NCBI GenBank assembly: GCA_002387005.1
Contig: DGKN01000102.1
Location: 9,336-20,076 of the forward strand
Direction: 5' to 3'
DNA: 10,741 bases
DNA from: Propionibacteriaceae bacterium UBA4569
GTDB lineage: Bacteria; Actinomycetota; Actinomycetes; Propionibacteriales; Propionibacteriaceae
Within the stretch, counting starts at the first letter, position 1. Each line of letters opens with the position of its first letter. Positions 1-6,604 of this stretch are shown here, piece by piece. The notes beneath the pieces are model-generated. The model searched no databases. It was given only the letters and a program-made list of their open reading frames with translations, and was not told where the DNA came from. The position numbers and the translations under genes are program-made.

Positions 1-518
1 AGCGCGAGTTCACCGACGTCGACTCCGCGATCGAGCAGGTCGCGGGCAAGCCGATCTCGGCGATCTTCCTGGAGGACGGCGAACCGGCCTTCCGCGAGTT
101 GGAGCGTCGGGTGACCCTCGACGCCCTGCAGCGTCCCGGCGTGGTGTCGCTCGGTGGCGGTGCGGTGATGAACCCCGAGATCCGGGACGCGCTGGCCGGT
201 CACACCGTGGTGTGGCTGGACGTCAGCGCCGCGCAGGCCACCCGTCGGGTGGGCTTGGGGGACAGCCGTCCGCTGCTCGCCGGTCAGGGCATCCATTCGA
301 CGATGGTGAGGCTGCTCAACGAGCGCCTGCCCGTGTACGAGCAGGTCTCGACCCATCGCGTGGACACCAACGGGCGCCGCCCCAACCAGGTGGCCCGTGA
401 CGTGATGGAAATGCTGGGTTTCCCGGCCGCCACGGGCTCGGAGCAGCCCGATATCCTCGGCGAGCCTGTCGAGGGGCCGCCCCAGACCTTCCCCGAGCCT
501 GGCGAGCAGTCCCGATGA
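1..518 (+). CDS. aroK: Shikimate kinase, 3' part (5' end outside window)
   Basis: This enzyme phosphorylates shikimate to shikimate 3-phosphate with ATP in the cytoplasmic chorismate pathway. The frame is open from base 3, before any ATG, and the first residues (REFTDVDSAIE) match the shikimate-binding F-x-D-x-D-x-x-IE segment, so the Walker A loop and true start lie upstream. In order follow the GE-x-x-FR-x-x-E motif with its substrate-binding Arg, a glycine triplet in SLGGGAV, the lid arginine in GDSRPLL, and the NERLPVYE arginine near the C-terminus. After the core there is a hydrophilic, Pro/Glu-rich tail of about 30 residues (from roughly base 430) that is not needed for the fold. The stop overlaps the aroB start (ATGA), indicating translational coupling. 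I am very sure of the family. Only the missing 5' end is unknown. Confidence 0.95.
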   Translation, partial: REFTDVDSAIEQVAGKPISAIFLEDGEPAFRELERRVTLDALQRPGVVSLGGGAVMNPEIRDALAGHTVVWLDVSAAQATRRVGLGDSRPLLAGQGIHSTMVRLLNERLPVYEQVSTHRVDTNGRRPNQVARDVMEMLGFPAATGSEQPDILGEPVEGPPQTFPEPGEQSR

Positions 519-1600
519 CGACGATCGAGGTTCACGCGGACAACCCCTACCAGGTGCACGTCGAAGCCGGCGCGCTCACCCAACTCCCAGCGCTGGTGGG
601 GGATGCGGCTCGGGTCGCGCTCGTCCACCCGCACGCCCTGGCCGACCGGGCGAGCGAACTGGCCCGCCAGTTGGAGGCCCCCGGGCGCACCATCACGCCC
701 ATCGAACTGCCCGATGGTGAGCGGGCCAAGACCGCCGAGCAACTCGTTGCCGGCTGGAGCACGCTGGCCGATGCAGGGTTCACCCGTTCCGACGTCGTCG
801 TCGGCTTTGGCGGGGGAGCGACCACCGACATGGCCGGTTTCCTCGCCGCCTCCTGGCTGCGCGGCGTCGGCTATGTCTGCGTCCCGACGACCGTCCTGGC
901 GATGGTCGACGCGGCCGTGGGCGGCAAGACCGGCATCAACATACCGGCCGGAAAGAACCTCGTGGGCGCCTTCCATGAGCCGCGCGGCGTGCTCTGCGAC
1001 CTGGCCGTGCTCGACGGACTGCCCGCGCCCGAGGTGGTCAGCGGTCTGGCCGAGGTGATCAAGTGCGGCTTCATCGCCGACACCGTCATCCTCGACCTGG
1101 TCGAGGCCGACCCGATCGACGCGCTGGACGTGCGTGGTGACCGCCTCGCCGAACTCGTCACCCGAGGGATCGCCGTCAAGGCCGAGACCGTCAGCGCCGA
1201 CCTGCGGGAGTCGACGTCCGTGGGTGGCAGGGTGGGACGCGAGAAGCTGAACTATGGCCACACCCTGGGCCACGCGATCGAGAAGCAGGAGAACTTCACC
1301 TGGCGTCACGGCGAGGCGATCAGCGTCGGCATGGTCTTCGCCGCCGAACTCTCGGCCCGCGCGCTGGGGCTCGACCAGACGAGCGTCCAGCGACATCGAG
1401 ACGTGCTCACCTCAGTAGGACTCCCGATCACCTATTCCGGGGCCGACTTCGACACCCTGCGCGCAACCATGTCGCTCGACAAGAAGGCTCGGGGCGCGAA
1501 GCTCCGTTTCGTCGGTCTCCCCGAGGTCGGTCGAGTGTCCATCATCGACGGCCCGGACGAGGAAGCCCTGCGGGAGTGCTGGGCTGGCGTGGCCCGGTAG
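515..1600 (+). CDS. aroB: 3-dehydroquinate synthase
   Basis: This enzyme converts DAHP to 3-dehydroquinate, the second step of the shikimate pathway, using NAD and a divalent metal in the cytoplasm. The 361-residue product is normal for the family. The nucleotide-binding region GFGGGATTDMAGF lies at residues 97-109 and the KTGIN/GKNLVGAFHEP region at about 138-155. The metal ligands are visible as E180 (GLAEVIKCGF), H249 (NYGHTLGHA) and H265 (RHGEAIS); the 16-residue spacing of the two histidines matches the family. The ATG overlaps the aroK stop by 4 bases, so both are surely read from one transcript. No aroQ follows; the next gene is convergent. Nothing suggests damage or a foreign origin. 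Confidence 0.97.
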   Translation: MTTIEVHADNPYQVHVEAGALTQLPALVGDAARVALVHPHALADRASELARQLEAPGRTITPIELPDGERAKTAEQLVAGWSTLADAGFTRSDVVVGFGGGATTDMAGFLAASWLRGVGYVCVPTTVLAMVDAAVGGKTGINIPAGKNLVGAFHEPRGVLCDLAVLDGLPAPEVVSGLAEVIKCGFIADTVILDLVEADPIDALDVRGDRLAELVTRGIAVKAETVSADLRESTSVGGRVGREKLNYGHTLGHAIEKQENFTWRHGEAISVGMVFAAELSARALGLDQTSVQRHRDVLTSVGLPITYSGADFDTLRATMSLDKKARGAKLRFVGLPEVGRVSIIDGPDEEALRECWAGVAR

Positions 1601-1720
1601 TTGCCTGGGCTCCTGCCATGAGCCTTTCGCCCAGCCTCCAACCTTCGCCGCTCTGATCGTCCCCGCAGCGGTGACCTTTTCATGGGCGTGTTGATCGCCA
1701 TGAGCGCGCACGTGACACCG

Positions 1721-1754
1721 CAGGGCCCTGGTGACCTGCGCTGCATACCAGGTC
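1721..1754. other. Weak inverted repeats in the aroB/pentapeptide-gene convergent gap
   Basis: The 169-base gap between the convergent aroB and pentapeptide-repeat genes has no convincing gene. It contains a 10-base palindrome (CAGGGCCCTG, 1721-1730) and a 6-bp inverted repeat (GACCTG at 1733-1738, CAGGTC at 1749-1754). Overlapping alternative pairings exist (CCTGGT at 1727-1732 with ACCAGG at 1747-1752). There is no T-run. It could act as a weak bidirectional terminator, but stems this short are expected by chance in GC-rich DNA. Confidence 0.2.
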
Positions 1755-1769
1755 CAGCCCGCGAGTCGA

Positions 1770-2441
1770 TCAGTCGACGAGTTCGAGACCCAGTGCCTGC
1801 GCCATCGAACGGGCCAGGTCGAGCACCCGGTCGGAGCGCACCTGCGCGCCCCGCAGACCCTCAAGCCCACGCACGTCCACGATCGAACCGCCGTCGAGCA
1901 GGACGCGCTCGGAGCGGGCCTTGTCGAAGACCGCCTCGTCCAGCGTGCAGTTGGCGAAGGTGACGTCGTTGAGCATGGCATTGCTGAAGTCGGCGCCACG
2001 CAGGTCACAGCCGACGAAGCTGACGCGCTTGAGGTTGGCAAACCGAAAGTTCGCCAGGTCGAGGCGGCACTCGGTGAAAGTGACGTCCTGCGCGGTGCAA
2101 CCGGGCAGGCCCAGACCGGTCAGGCGGCAGGCAGTGAACGAGGTGCGGTGCAGGCCCGACTCGTCGAAGACCGCGTTGGCGCCGTCGGCGTGGCTGATCG
2201 ACACGTCCACCCAGTTGGTGCGTCGCCAGTGGCTGCCTGCCAGGCTGCCGCCCTCGGCCAGCAGTTGCGACAACTCGATGAACTCGCTGCGCAGACCGCT
2301 CAGTTCAAGGCGAGCGCAGGACAAGTCGCTGACCAGTTCGTCGTCCCCGAACCGCTGCGCGTCCACGAGTTCCACGCGCTGCAGGTCAACCTGCAGCGGC
2401 GAGAGTTTCGGGGCGGTGGCAGGCTTCGGGGACGTCGACAT
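1770..2441 (-). CDS. Pentapeptide-repeat protein
   Basis: The 223-residue product is probably cytoplasmic, with no signal peptide or membrane segment. From about residue 40 to 195 it shows the five-residue periodicity of the pentapeptide fold, with alternating small/aromatic residues and Cys or Ala corners. The clearest repeats are [20 protein letters not shown] and the following [19 protein letters not shown]. Such repeats form a right-handed quadrilateral beta-helix; some members (Qnr, MfpA) mimic DNA and protect gyrase, but most have no known role and nothing here points to gyrase. An upstream in-frame ATG exists at 2459. I chose 2441 because TAAGCT lies exactly 7 bases before it, the leaderless pattern of other genes here, and neither start has a Shine-Dalgarno site. 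It is convergent with aroB and divergent from efp. Family call firm, function unknown. Confidence 0.85.
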   Translation of the reverse strand: MSTSPKPATAPKLSPLQVDLQRVELVDAQRFGDDELVSDLSCARLELSGLRSEFIELSQLLAEGGSLAGSHWRRTNWVDVSISHADGANAVFDESGLHRTSFTACRLTGLGLPGCTAQDVTFTECRLDLANFRFANLKRVSFVGCDLRGADFSNAMLNDVTFANCTLDEAVFDKARSERVLLDGGSIVDVRGLEGLRGAQVRSDRVLDLARSMAQALGLELVD

Positions 2442-2448
2442 GCCGGGC

Positions 2449-2454
2449 AGCTTA
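2449..2454 (-). promoter_or_regulatory. Candidate -10 box, leaderless pentapeptide-repeat gene
   Basis: Read on the minus strand, TAAGCT is followed by 7 bases and then the ATG at 2441. This puts the expected transcription start on or next to the start codon. No SD-like sequence and no convincing -35 box are visible. The box decides the start chosen for the gene. Confidence 0.5.
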
Positions 2455-2471
2455 CGCATCCGGGGAGGTCC

Positions 2472-2481
2472 GGGGGGGGGG
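2472..2481. repeat. Homopolymer run of ten G
   Basis: Ten consecutive G lie in the divergent spacer between the pentapeptide-repeat gene and efp. They start about 20 bases upstream of the efp -10 box, where its -35 region would be. Such runs can vary in length by slippage, and they are also a common place for sequencing error. Confidence 0.9.
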
Positions 2482-2502
2482 CGTCCACGCTGGTGCTTGG
2501 GT

Positions 2503-2508
2503 TAGACT
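2503..2508 (+). promoter_or_regulatory. Candidate efp-nusB promoter (-10 box)
   Basis: TAGACT fits the actinobacterial TANNNT -10 pattern and lies 40 bases before the efp GTG, leaving room for a short leader. No good -35 hexamer is seen; that position is next to the G-run. Just downstream is an inverted repeat, CTGCCG (2512-2517) and CGGCAG (2523-2528) with a 5-base loop, which could be an operator or the start of the leader. Confidence 0.45.
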
Positions 2509-2548
2509 GACCTGCCGACTCGCGGCAGACGTCTTGAAAGGGTGTTTC

Positions 2549-3112
2549 GTGGCCTCCACCAACGATCTGAAGAATGGCATGGTGCTCGACCTGGACGGTC
2601 AGCTCTGGCAGGTGATCTGGTTCCAGCACCACAAGCCGGGCAAGGGCAACACGGTCGTCCGTTCGAAGCTGAAGCACGTCCTGACCGGCAAGGTCGTCGA
2701 CAAGACCTTCAACTCCGACACCAAGGTCGACACCGCCACGGTGGACCGCCGCGACATGCAGTACCTGTACCACGACGGTGATGGCTTCGTGTTCATGGAC
2801 ACCGTCTCCTTCGACCAGATGTCGATCCCGGACGCCACCGTCGGCGACGCCAAGGACTACCTGCTGGAGAACCAGATCGCCACCGTGGCGATCCACGAGG
2901 GCACCCCCCTCTACGTTGACATGCCCGCCTCCGTCGAGCTCGAGGTCACCTACACCGAGCCCGGCCTGCAGGGCGACCGCTCCACCGGCGGCACCAAGCC
3001 CGCCACGCTGGAGACCGGCAAGCAGGTGCAGGTGCCCCTGTTCATCACCACCGGCGAGAAGATCAAGGTCGACACCCGCGACGGTTCCTACCTCTCGCGC
3101 GTCAGCAACTGA
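2549..3112 (+). CDS. efp: Translation elongation factor P
   Basis: EF-P binds ribosomes stalled on polyproline and promotes peptide bond formation. The product is 187 residues, the standard length. I start at GTG 2549, giving [11 protein letters not shown] as in other actinobacterial EF-Ps. A TTG at 2534 would add five residues, but AAAGGG (2537-2542) is then a well-placed ribosome binding site 6 bases before the GTG. Domain I carries the active loop at residues 29-33 (K-P-G-K32-G); domains II and III follow, with the signature region [19 protein letters not shown] near residues 138-156. The residue after the loop is Asn34, where I recall Pro (PGKGP) in actinobacterial EF-Ps with unmodified lysine. 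No EF-P modification gene is present in the window. The stop overlaps nusB by one base (TGATG). Confidence 0.97.
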   Translation: MASTNDLKNGMVLDLDGQLWQVIWFQHHKPGKGNTVVRSKLKHVLTGKVVDKTFNSDTKVDTATVDRRDMQYLYHDGDGFVFMDTVSFDQMSIPDATVGDAKDYLLENQIATVAIHEGTPLYVDMPASVELEVTYTEPGLQGDRSTGGTKPATLETGKQVQVPLFITTGEKIKVDTRDGSYLSRVSN

Positions 3113-3618
3113 TGTCGTCGCACGATCCCGAGCTGGTGGGGGAGCCCGTTCCCGGGCGGCCCGACCTGCTCAAGATCACCCCGGAGCCGATCCCGGTCGT
3201 CCCGAACCCTCACCACACGACCCGCACCAAGGCCCGCATGCGGGCGATGGACCTGCTGTTCGAGTCGGAACTGCGCGGACGTGACGTGCTGGAGACCTTG
3301 GACGAGCGCATCGCGGCGAATGAGCCGCCCGTGCGCCTGTACACCCGTGACATCGTCCGCGGTGTCGAGGCCTTCCGGGACGAGATCGACGAGCGGATCA
3401 GCGAGGCAGCCTCCGAGGAGTGGCCCTTGGAGCGGATGCCCCGGGTCGACCGAAACCTGGCTCGGATCGCGGTCTACGAGCTGGACCACACCGAAACGCC
3501 GTCCCAGGTCATCATCGCCGAGTGCGTCCAGCTGGCCGAGGAGTTCAGCACGGACGACTCCGCACCCTTCCTGAATGGCCTGCTCGCGAAGGTGGCCCGC
3601 ACCCGGGCGTCCGAGTGA
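3112..3618 (+). CDS. nusB: Transcription antitermination protein NusB
   Basis: NusB, with NusE (S10), binds boxA in rRNA leaders and forms part of the antitermination complex. The product is 168 residues. The conserved all-helical domain begins at about residue 38 with TRTKARMRAMDLLFESELRG, followed by YTRDIVRGVEAFRDEID, the RMPRVDRNLARIAVYEL helix and the C-terminal PSQVIIAECVQLAEEFSTDDSAPFLNGLLAKVA. The roughly 37 residues before this domain are Pro-rich and look disordered; most NusB proteins start close to the TKAR helix. The ATG shares one base with the efp stop, so the two genes are translationally coupled. The downstream 135 bases, up to a convergent gene, hold no clear gene and only short inverted repeats (for example CACCGGTG). 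Confidence 0.95.
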   Translation: MSSHDPELVGEPVPGRPDLLKITPEPIPVVPNPHHTTRTKARMRAMDLLFESELRGRDVLETLDERIAANEPPVRLYTRDIVRGVEAFRDEIDERISEAASEEWPLERMPRVDRNLARIAVYELDHTETPSQVIIAECVQLAEEFSTDDSAPFLNGLLAKVARTRASE

Positions 3619-3753
3619 CGGCGTCGTGACCTGGCACGCGTGACCGCGACGGTCGGGCTTCCGATGAGCCTGCACCGGTGATGGGCGTCCTCCACCACGA
3701 CGGGCTGGCCGATTTCGCCGCCCTCGGCCACGTGCCGGTGGTGCTGTTGCTGG

Positions 3754-4788
3754 TCAGGGCTCCACGCACACCTTGACGCCGAGCTTGTTCTCGACCGCCT
3801 CGATCGCCTGGTCGACGTCGTCCAGTGCGAAGGTGTGGGTGACGATCTTGTCGGCGTCGATGGCGCCGCTCGCCAGCACCTGCACCGCGCGATGCACGTC
3901 CGAACGGCGCGCATTCGAGCCGCCGGTCACCACCAGTTCCTTGTAGTGGATCAGGTTCGGGTCCATCACGGCCGTCGACCCCTTCGGGAAGCCCGCGAAG
4001 TAGTTCACCCGTCCACCCGTCCCGGCGAGTTCCAGAGCCTGGTTGGCCAGGTCCAGCGCCCCGATGGCGACGATGACGACGTCCGCGCCGCGTCCGTTCG
4101 TGACCTCACCGACAACGGCCGCGACGTCCTCCGACGTCGGGTCAACGGCATGAGTTGCGCCGAGTTCCAGGGCCAGGGCCCGACGCTGCGCGGAGCGGTT
4201 GGTGACGATCACGTTCGACGCGCCCTGCAGCCGCGCCAACTGGGTGTGCAACAGCCCGATCGGTCCCGCGCCCAGCACCACCACGGTCTCCCCGGGCTGG
4301 GTGTTGAACTGCGATGCACCGTTCAGCACGCAGCTCAGCGGCTCGGCCAGGCACAGCGTCCGGGCTGGCATCTCCGGGGTCAGGACGACGTTTCCGCTGG
4401 CGACGGCGCGCGCGGGCACCAGCAGGTACTCCGCCAGCCCACCGTCGATTCCGTAGCCGAACAACTCGAGGTTCTCGCAGAAGTGCTCACGCCCGGCCAG
4501 ACAATTCGCGCAGTGGTTGCAGCTGACGACGATGGACACGGTGGCCTGCGCCCCGACCGGGTAGCCGTCCACGTTCTCCCCGACCGACTCCACGCGTCCG
4601 GCGATCTCATGGCCCAGCACAACGCCGGGACGAACCCCCGCGGTCTTGGCGCCGCTGATCAGCCGCAGATCGGTGCCGCACAGGGTGGTCGCCTCGACGC
4701 GCAGGAGTACTTCATCGGGGCCGGGGGTGGGAGTGGGAACCTCGGTGAGACCGAAGTTGCCGGGGGCGTGGAGGACGGCTGCTCGCAT
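3754..4788 (-). CDS. Zinc-dependent medium-chain alcohol/polyol dehydrogenase
   Basis: A 344-residue MDR-family enzyme of the sorbitol/threonine-dehydrogenase type. The GroES-like domain carries the catalytic zinc ligands C37 (TLCGTD) and H60-E61 (GHE), with E149 (AEPLSC) a further candidate. The structural zinc lobe C90-x2-C93-x2-C96-x7-C104 is complete. The Rossmann motif GAGPIG is at 173-178. The residue ending the second strand, normally an acidic NAD-specificity residue, is N197 followed by R198 (VTNRS), which hints at NADP(H) use. A TTG at 4806 would add six residues; I chose ATG 4788 because MRAAVLHAP is the usual family start and a -10 box sits 7 bases before it. The gene is divergent from a ketose kinase only 88 bases away, so a polyol (glycerol, tetritol) substrate is a reasonable inference. 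Exact substrate unknown. Confidence 0.9.
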   Translation of the reverse strand: MRAAVLHAPGNFGLTEVPTPTPGPDEVLLRVEATTLCGTDLRLISGAKTAGVRPGVVLGHEIAGRVESVGENVDGYPVGAQATVSIVVSCNHCANCLAGREHFCENLELFGYGIDGGLAEYLLVPARAVASGNVVLTPEMPARTLCLAEPLSCVLNGASQFNTQPGETVVVLGAGPIGLLHTQLARLQGASNVIVTNRSAQRRALALELGATHAVDPTSEDVAAVVGEVTNGRGADVVIVAIGALDLANQALELAGTGGRVNYFAGFPKGSTAVMDPNLIHYKELVVTGGSNARRSDVHRAVQVLASGAIDADKIVTHTFALDDVDQAIEAVENKLGVKVCVEP

Positions 4789-4795
4789 GTCCACA

Positions 4796-4801
4796 AACCT
4801 A
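4796..4801 (-). promoter_or_regulatory. Candidate -10 box, leaderless dehydrogenase gene
   Basis: TAGGTT on the minus strand stands 7 bases before the ATG at 4788. The 19 bases GGCTAGGTT-YGYGGRC-ATG are shared, allowing pyrimidine/purine exchanges, with the upstream of the DUF72 gene at 7427-7445. No clear -35 box is visible. Confidence 0.5.
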
Positions 4802-4822
4802 GCCAAGGTGCAGGCCCGGCCA

Positions 4823-4828
4823 TAGCGT
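4823..4828 (+). promoter_or_regulatory. Possible -10 box for the ketose kinase gene
   Basis: TAGCGT fits TANNNT and would give a leader of about 40 bases before the kinase ATG. The site is inferred only from the hexamer, with no supporting -35, and other positions in the 88-base divergent spacer are possible. Confidence 0.25.
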
Positions 4829-4858
4829 GGGGCCTGATCCGCCCGCGGAACCCCTCAC

Positions 4859-4874
4859 CTGTCGAAGGAGACAG
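4859..4874 (+). promoter_or_regulatory. Ribosome binding site of the ketose kinase, inside a small hairpin loop
   Basis: GAAGGAG (4864-4870) is a strong Shine-Dalgarno site 6 bases before the ATG at 4877. The purine core GAAGGA forms the 6-base loop of a potential 5-bp hairpin (CTGTC 4859-4863 with GACAG 4870-4874). The core would stay exposed in the loop, although one base (G4870) is in the stem. Confidence 0.6.
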
Positions 4875-4876
4875 CC

Positions 4877-6586
4877 ATGACGCGTCTTGTGAACAATCCC
4901 GATGACTTTCCCGCGGAGGCCGTGGCCGGCTTCGCGGACGCCTACAGCGAGTATGTGAAGCCCGTCTTCGGCGGCGTCGTCCGCTCCACCAAGACGCGTC
5001 AGGGCAAGGTAGCGCTGGTGGTCGGAGGTGGCTCCGGCCATTACCCGGCCTTCGCCGGTTGGGTCGGCCAGGGCTTCGCCGACGGTGCGGTCTGCGGAAA
5101 CATCTTCTCCTCACCGTCGGGCGCTCAGGCCTACTCGGTCTGCAAGGCCGCCGACCGCGGCGCTGGCGTGCTGATCGGCTTCGGCAACTATGCCGGGGAC
5201 GTGCTGCACTTCGGCCAGGCCGTCGAGCGGCTGTCCGGTGAGGGGATCGATGCCCGCACCTTGCTGGTCACCGACGACATCGCCTCGGCCAAGCCGCAGG
5301 AACATCTCAAGCGCCGCGGCATCGCCGGCGACCTGCCCACCTTCAAGATCACCGGCGCCGCCTGCGAGGCGGGGCTGGACATCGACGAGGTGGTGCGGGT
5401 TTTCAACAAGGCCAACGAAGCCACCCGCAGCTATGGCGTCGCCTTCGCCGGCTGCACCCTGCCCGGCCAGAACCACCCGCTGTTCACCGTTCCGAGCGGG
5501 CAGATGGGCATCGGCCTGGGCATCCACGGCGAGCCCGGCGTCGACGAAGCGCCGCTGGGCACCGCCGACGAGGTCGCCAAGCTGCTCGTCGACGGCCTGC
5601 TCGCCGACCACCCTGCTGATGACGGCCAGCGCGTCGTCGCGCTTCTCAACGGCCTGGGCGCGAGCAAGTACGAGGAGATGTTCGTCGTCTGGCATTCGGT
5701 GAAGAAGTACCTGCGGGAGGCCGGACTGGTGATCGCCCAGGGTGAGGTGGGGGAGTTCGTCACCAGCCTCGACATGGCCGGCATCAGCCTGACGCTGGTC
5801 TTCCTGGACGAGGAACTGGAGAAGTTCTGGTTCGCGCCCTGCGACACCCCCGCCTACCGTCGTGGCTCGATCGGGGACGTCGAGCGCGACGAGACCGAGT
5901 TGCAGCAAGAGGCGATCAAGGCGTCCGTCGAGCGTCCCGGTAGCGAGAACTCCCAGGCGCTGGCTGGCCGTGTCGCGCAGGTGCTGGAGCAGGTTGCGGC
6001 CACGCTCAAGCAGAACGAGGAGAAGCTGGGTGACCTGGACGCGGTGGCCGGCGACGGAGACCATGGCATCGGCATGGCCCGCGGCTCGGCAGCTGCCGTG
6101 GCCGCAGCCAGGGATTTGACCGGTCAGCGGGCGGGTGTCCAGACGACGTTGAGTGGGGCCGGGGCCGCCTGGTCCGATGCGGCCGGTGGCACCTCGGGCG
6201 CGCTGTGGGGCGCCGTTCTCACAGCGCTGGGCAATGCGCTCGGCGACGACGACGATCCGCAGACCACGACGCTGGCTGGCGCAGCCCGCGCCACGCTGGC
6301 ATCGGTGCAGCGCCTGGGTGGAGCGCAGGTGGGGGACAAGACGATGGTCGACGCGCTGCAGCCTGCGGTCGACGCCTTCGTCGCCGCCATCGAGAGTGGC
6401 AAGCCCGCTGCCCAGGCTTTCGCCGAGTCGGTGCCCGCGGCGCAGACGGGTGCTGAGTCCACCGCCGACATGGTCGCGAAGCTCGGCCGCGCCCGTCCGC
6501 TGGGCCAGAAGTCGGTCGGCACTCCCGACCCCGGGGCCACCAGCCTGGCGCTGGTGCTCGAGACGGTCGCCAAGGCCGTCGCCTGA
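4877..6586 (+). CDS. DhaK-DhaL fusion ketose kinase (dihydroxyacetone kinase family)
   Basis: A single-chain, ATP-dependent kinase of 569 residues, the length usual for Dak-type fusions. The DhaK domain (about 1-330) has GGGSGH at 50-55 and GIHGEPG with the substrate-binding histidine H217. After a linker (about 335-358), the DhaL domain holds the magnesium/ATP aspartates D388, D393 and D395 (DAVAGDGDHG) and GGTSGALWG at 437-445. No PTS partner is present, in keeping with ATP use. In the substrate region I read GHYPAF where classic dihydroxyacetone kinases have GHEPAH, and GFGNYAGD in place of the usual K-N-Y-x-GD. This resembles my recollection of actinobacterial erythrulose-type kinases. 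It is divergent from a polyol-type dehydrogenase, suggesting polyol to ketose to ketose phosphate. Dihydroxyacetone remains possible. Start set by a strong SD. Confidence 0.9.
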   Translation: MTRLVNNPDDFPAEAVAGFADAYSEYVKPVFGGVVRSTKTRQGKVALVVGGGSGHYPAFAGWVGQGFADGAVCGNIFSSPSGAQAYSVCKAADRGAGVLIGFGNYAGDVLHFGQAVERLSGEGIDARTLLVTDDIASAKPQEHLKRRGIAGDLPTFKITGAACEAGLDIDEVVRVFNKANEATRSYGVAFAGCTLPGQNHPLFTVPSGQMGIGLGIHGEPGVDEAPLGTADEVAKLLVDGLLADHPADDGQRVVALLNGLGASKYEEMFVVWHSVKKYLREAGLVIAQGEVGEFVTSLDMAGISLTLVFLDEELEKFWFAPCDTPAYRRGSIGDVERDETELQQEAIKASVERPGSENSQALAGRVAQVLEQVAATLKQNEEKLGDLDAVAGDGDHGIGMARGSAAAVAAARDLTGQRAGVQTTLSGAGAAWSDAAGGTSGALWGAVLTALGNALGDDDDPQTTTLAGAARATLASVQRLGGAQVGDKTMVDALQPAVDAFVAAIESGKPAAQAFAESVPAAQTGAESTADMVAKLGRARPLGQKSVGTPDPGATSLALVLETVAKAVA

Positions 6587-6604
6587 CCCTTGGCGAGTCA
6601 ACGT

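Noticed and set aside
284..1396. Long minus-strand open frame (370 codons) antisense to aroB
   Set aside because: It has low-complexity composition, no recognisable motifs, and covers a clearly conserved gene. Long antisense frames are expected in high-GC DNA.
1650..1690. Possible degenerate third copy of the 75-bp repeat near the aroB end (GATCGTCCCCGCAGC)
   Set aside because: It lacks the CCGCCA/TGGCGG ends, needs gaps to align and does not form a stem. The similarity is within chance.
3619..3753. Possible gene remnant between nusB and the dehydrogenase
   Set aside because: The plus frame giving VMGVLHHDGLADFAALGHVPVVLLLVRAP looks hydrophobic, but it has no ribosome binding site and runs into the end of the opposing dehydrogenase gene. 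I cannot tie it to any family.
4859..4874. Riboswitch or thermosensor at the kinase ribosome binding site
   Set aside because: The hairpin is only 5 bp, and the SD core would be exposed in its loop, not hidden, so it does not support a switching device.
3835..4905. Plus-strand open frame of 356 codons over the dehydrogenase
   Set aside because: It is a shadow of the minus-strand MDR gene. It runs across the divergent promoter region and the kinase ribosome binding site.
5111..6601. Minus-strand open frame of 496 codons antisense to the ketose kinase
   Set aside because: The DhaK and DhaL motifs are unambiguous on the plus strand. The antisense product is rich in Arg, Gly and His with no domain pattern.
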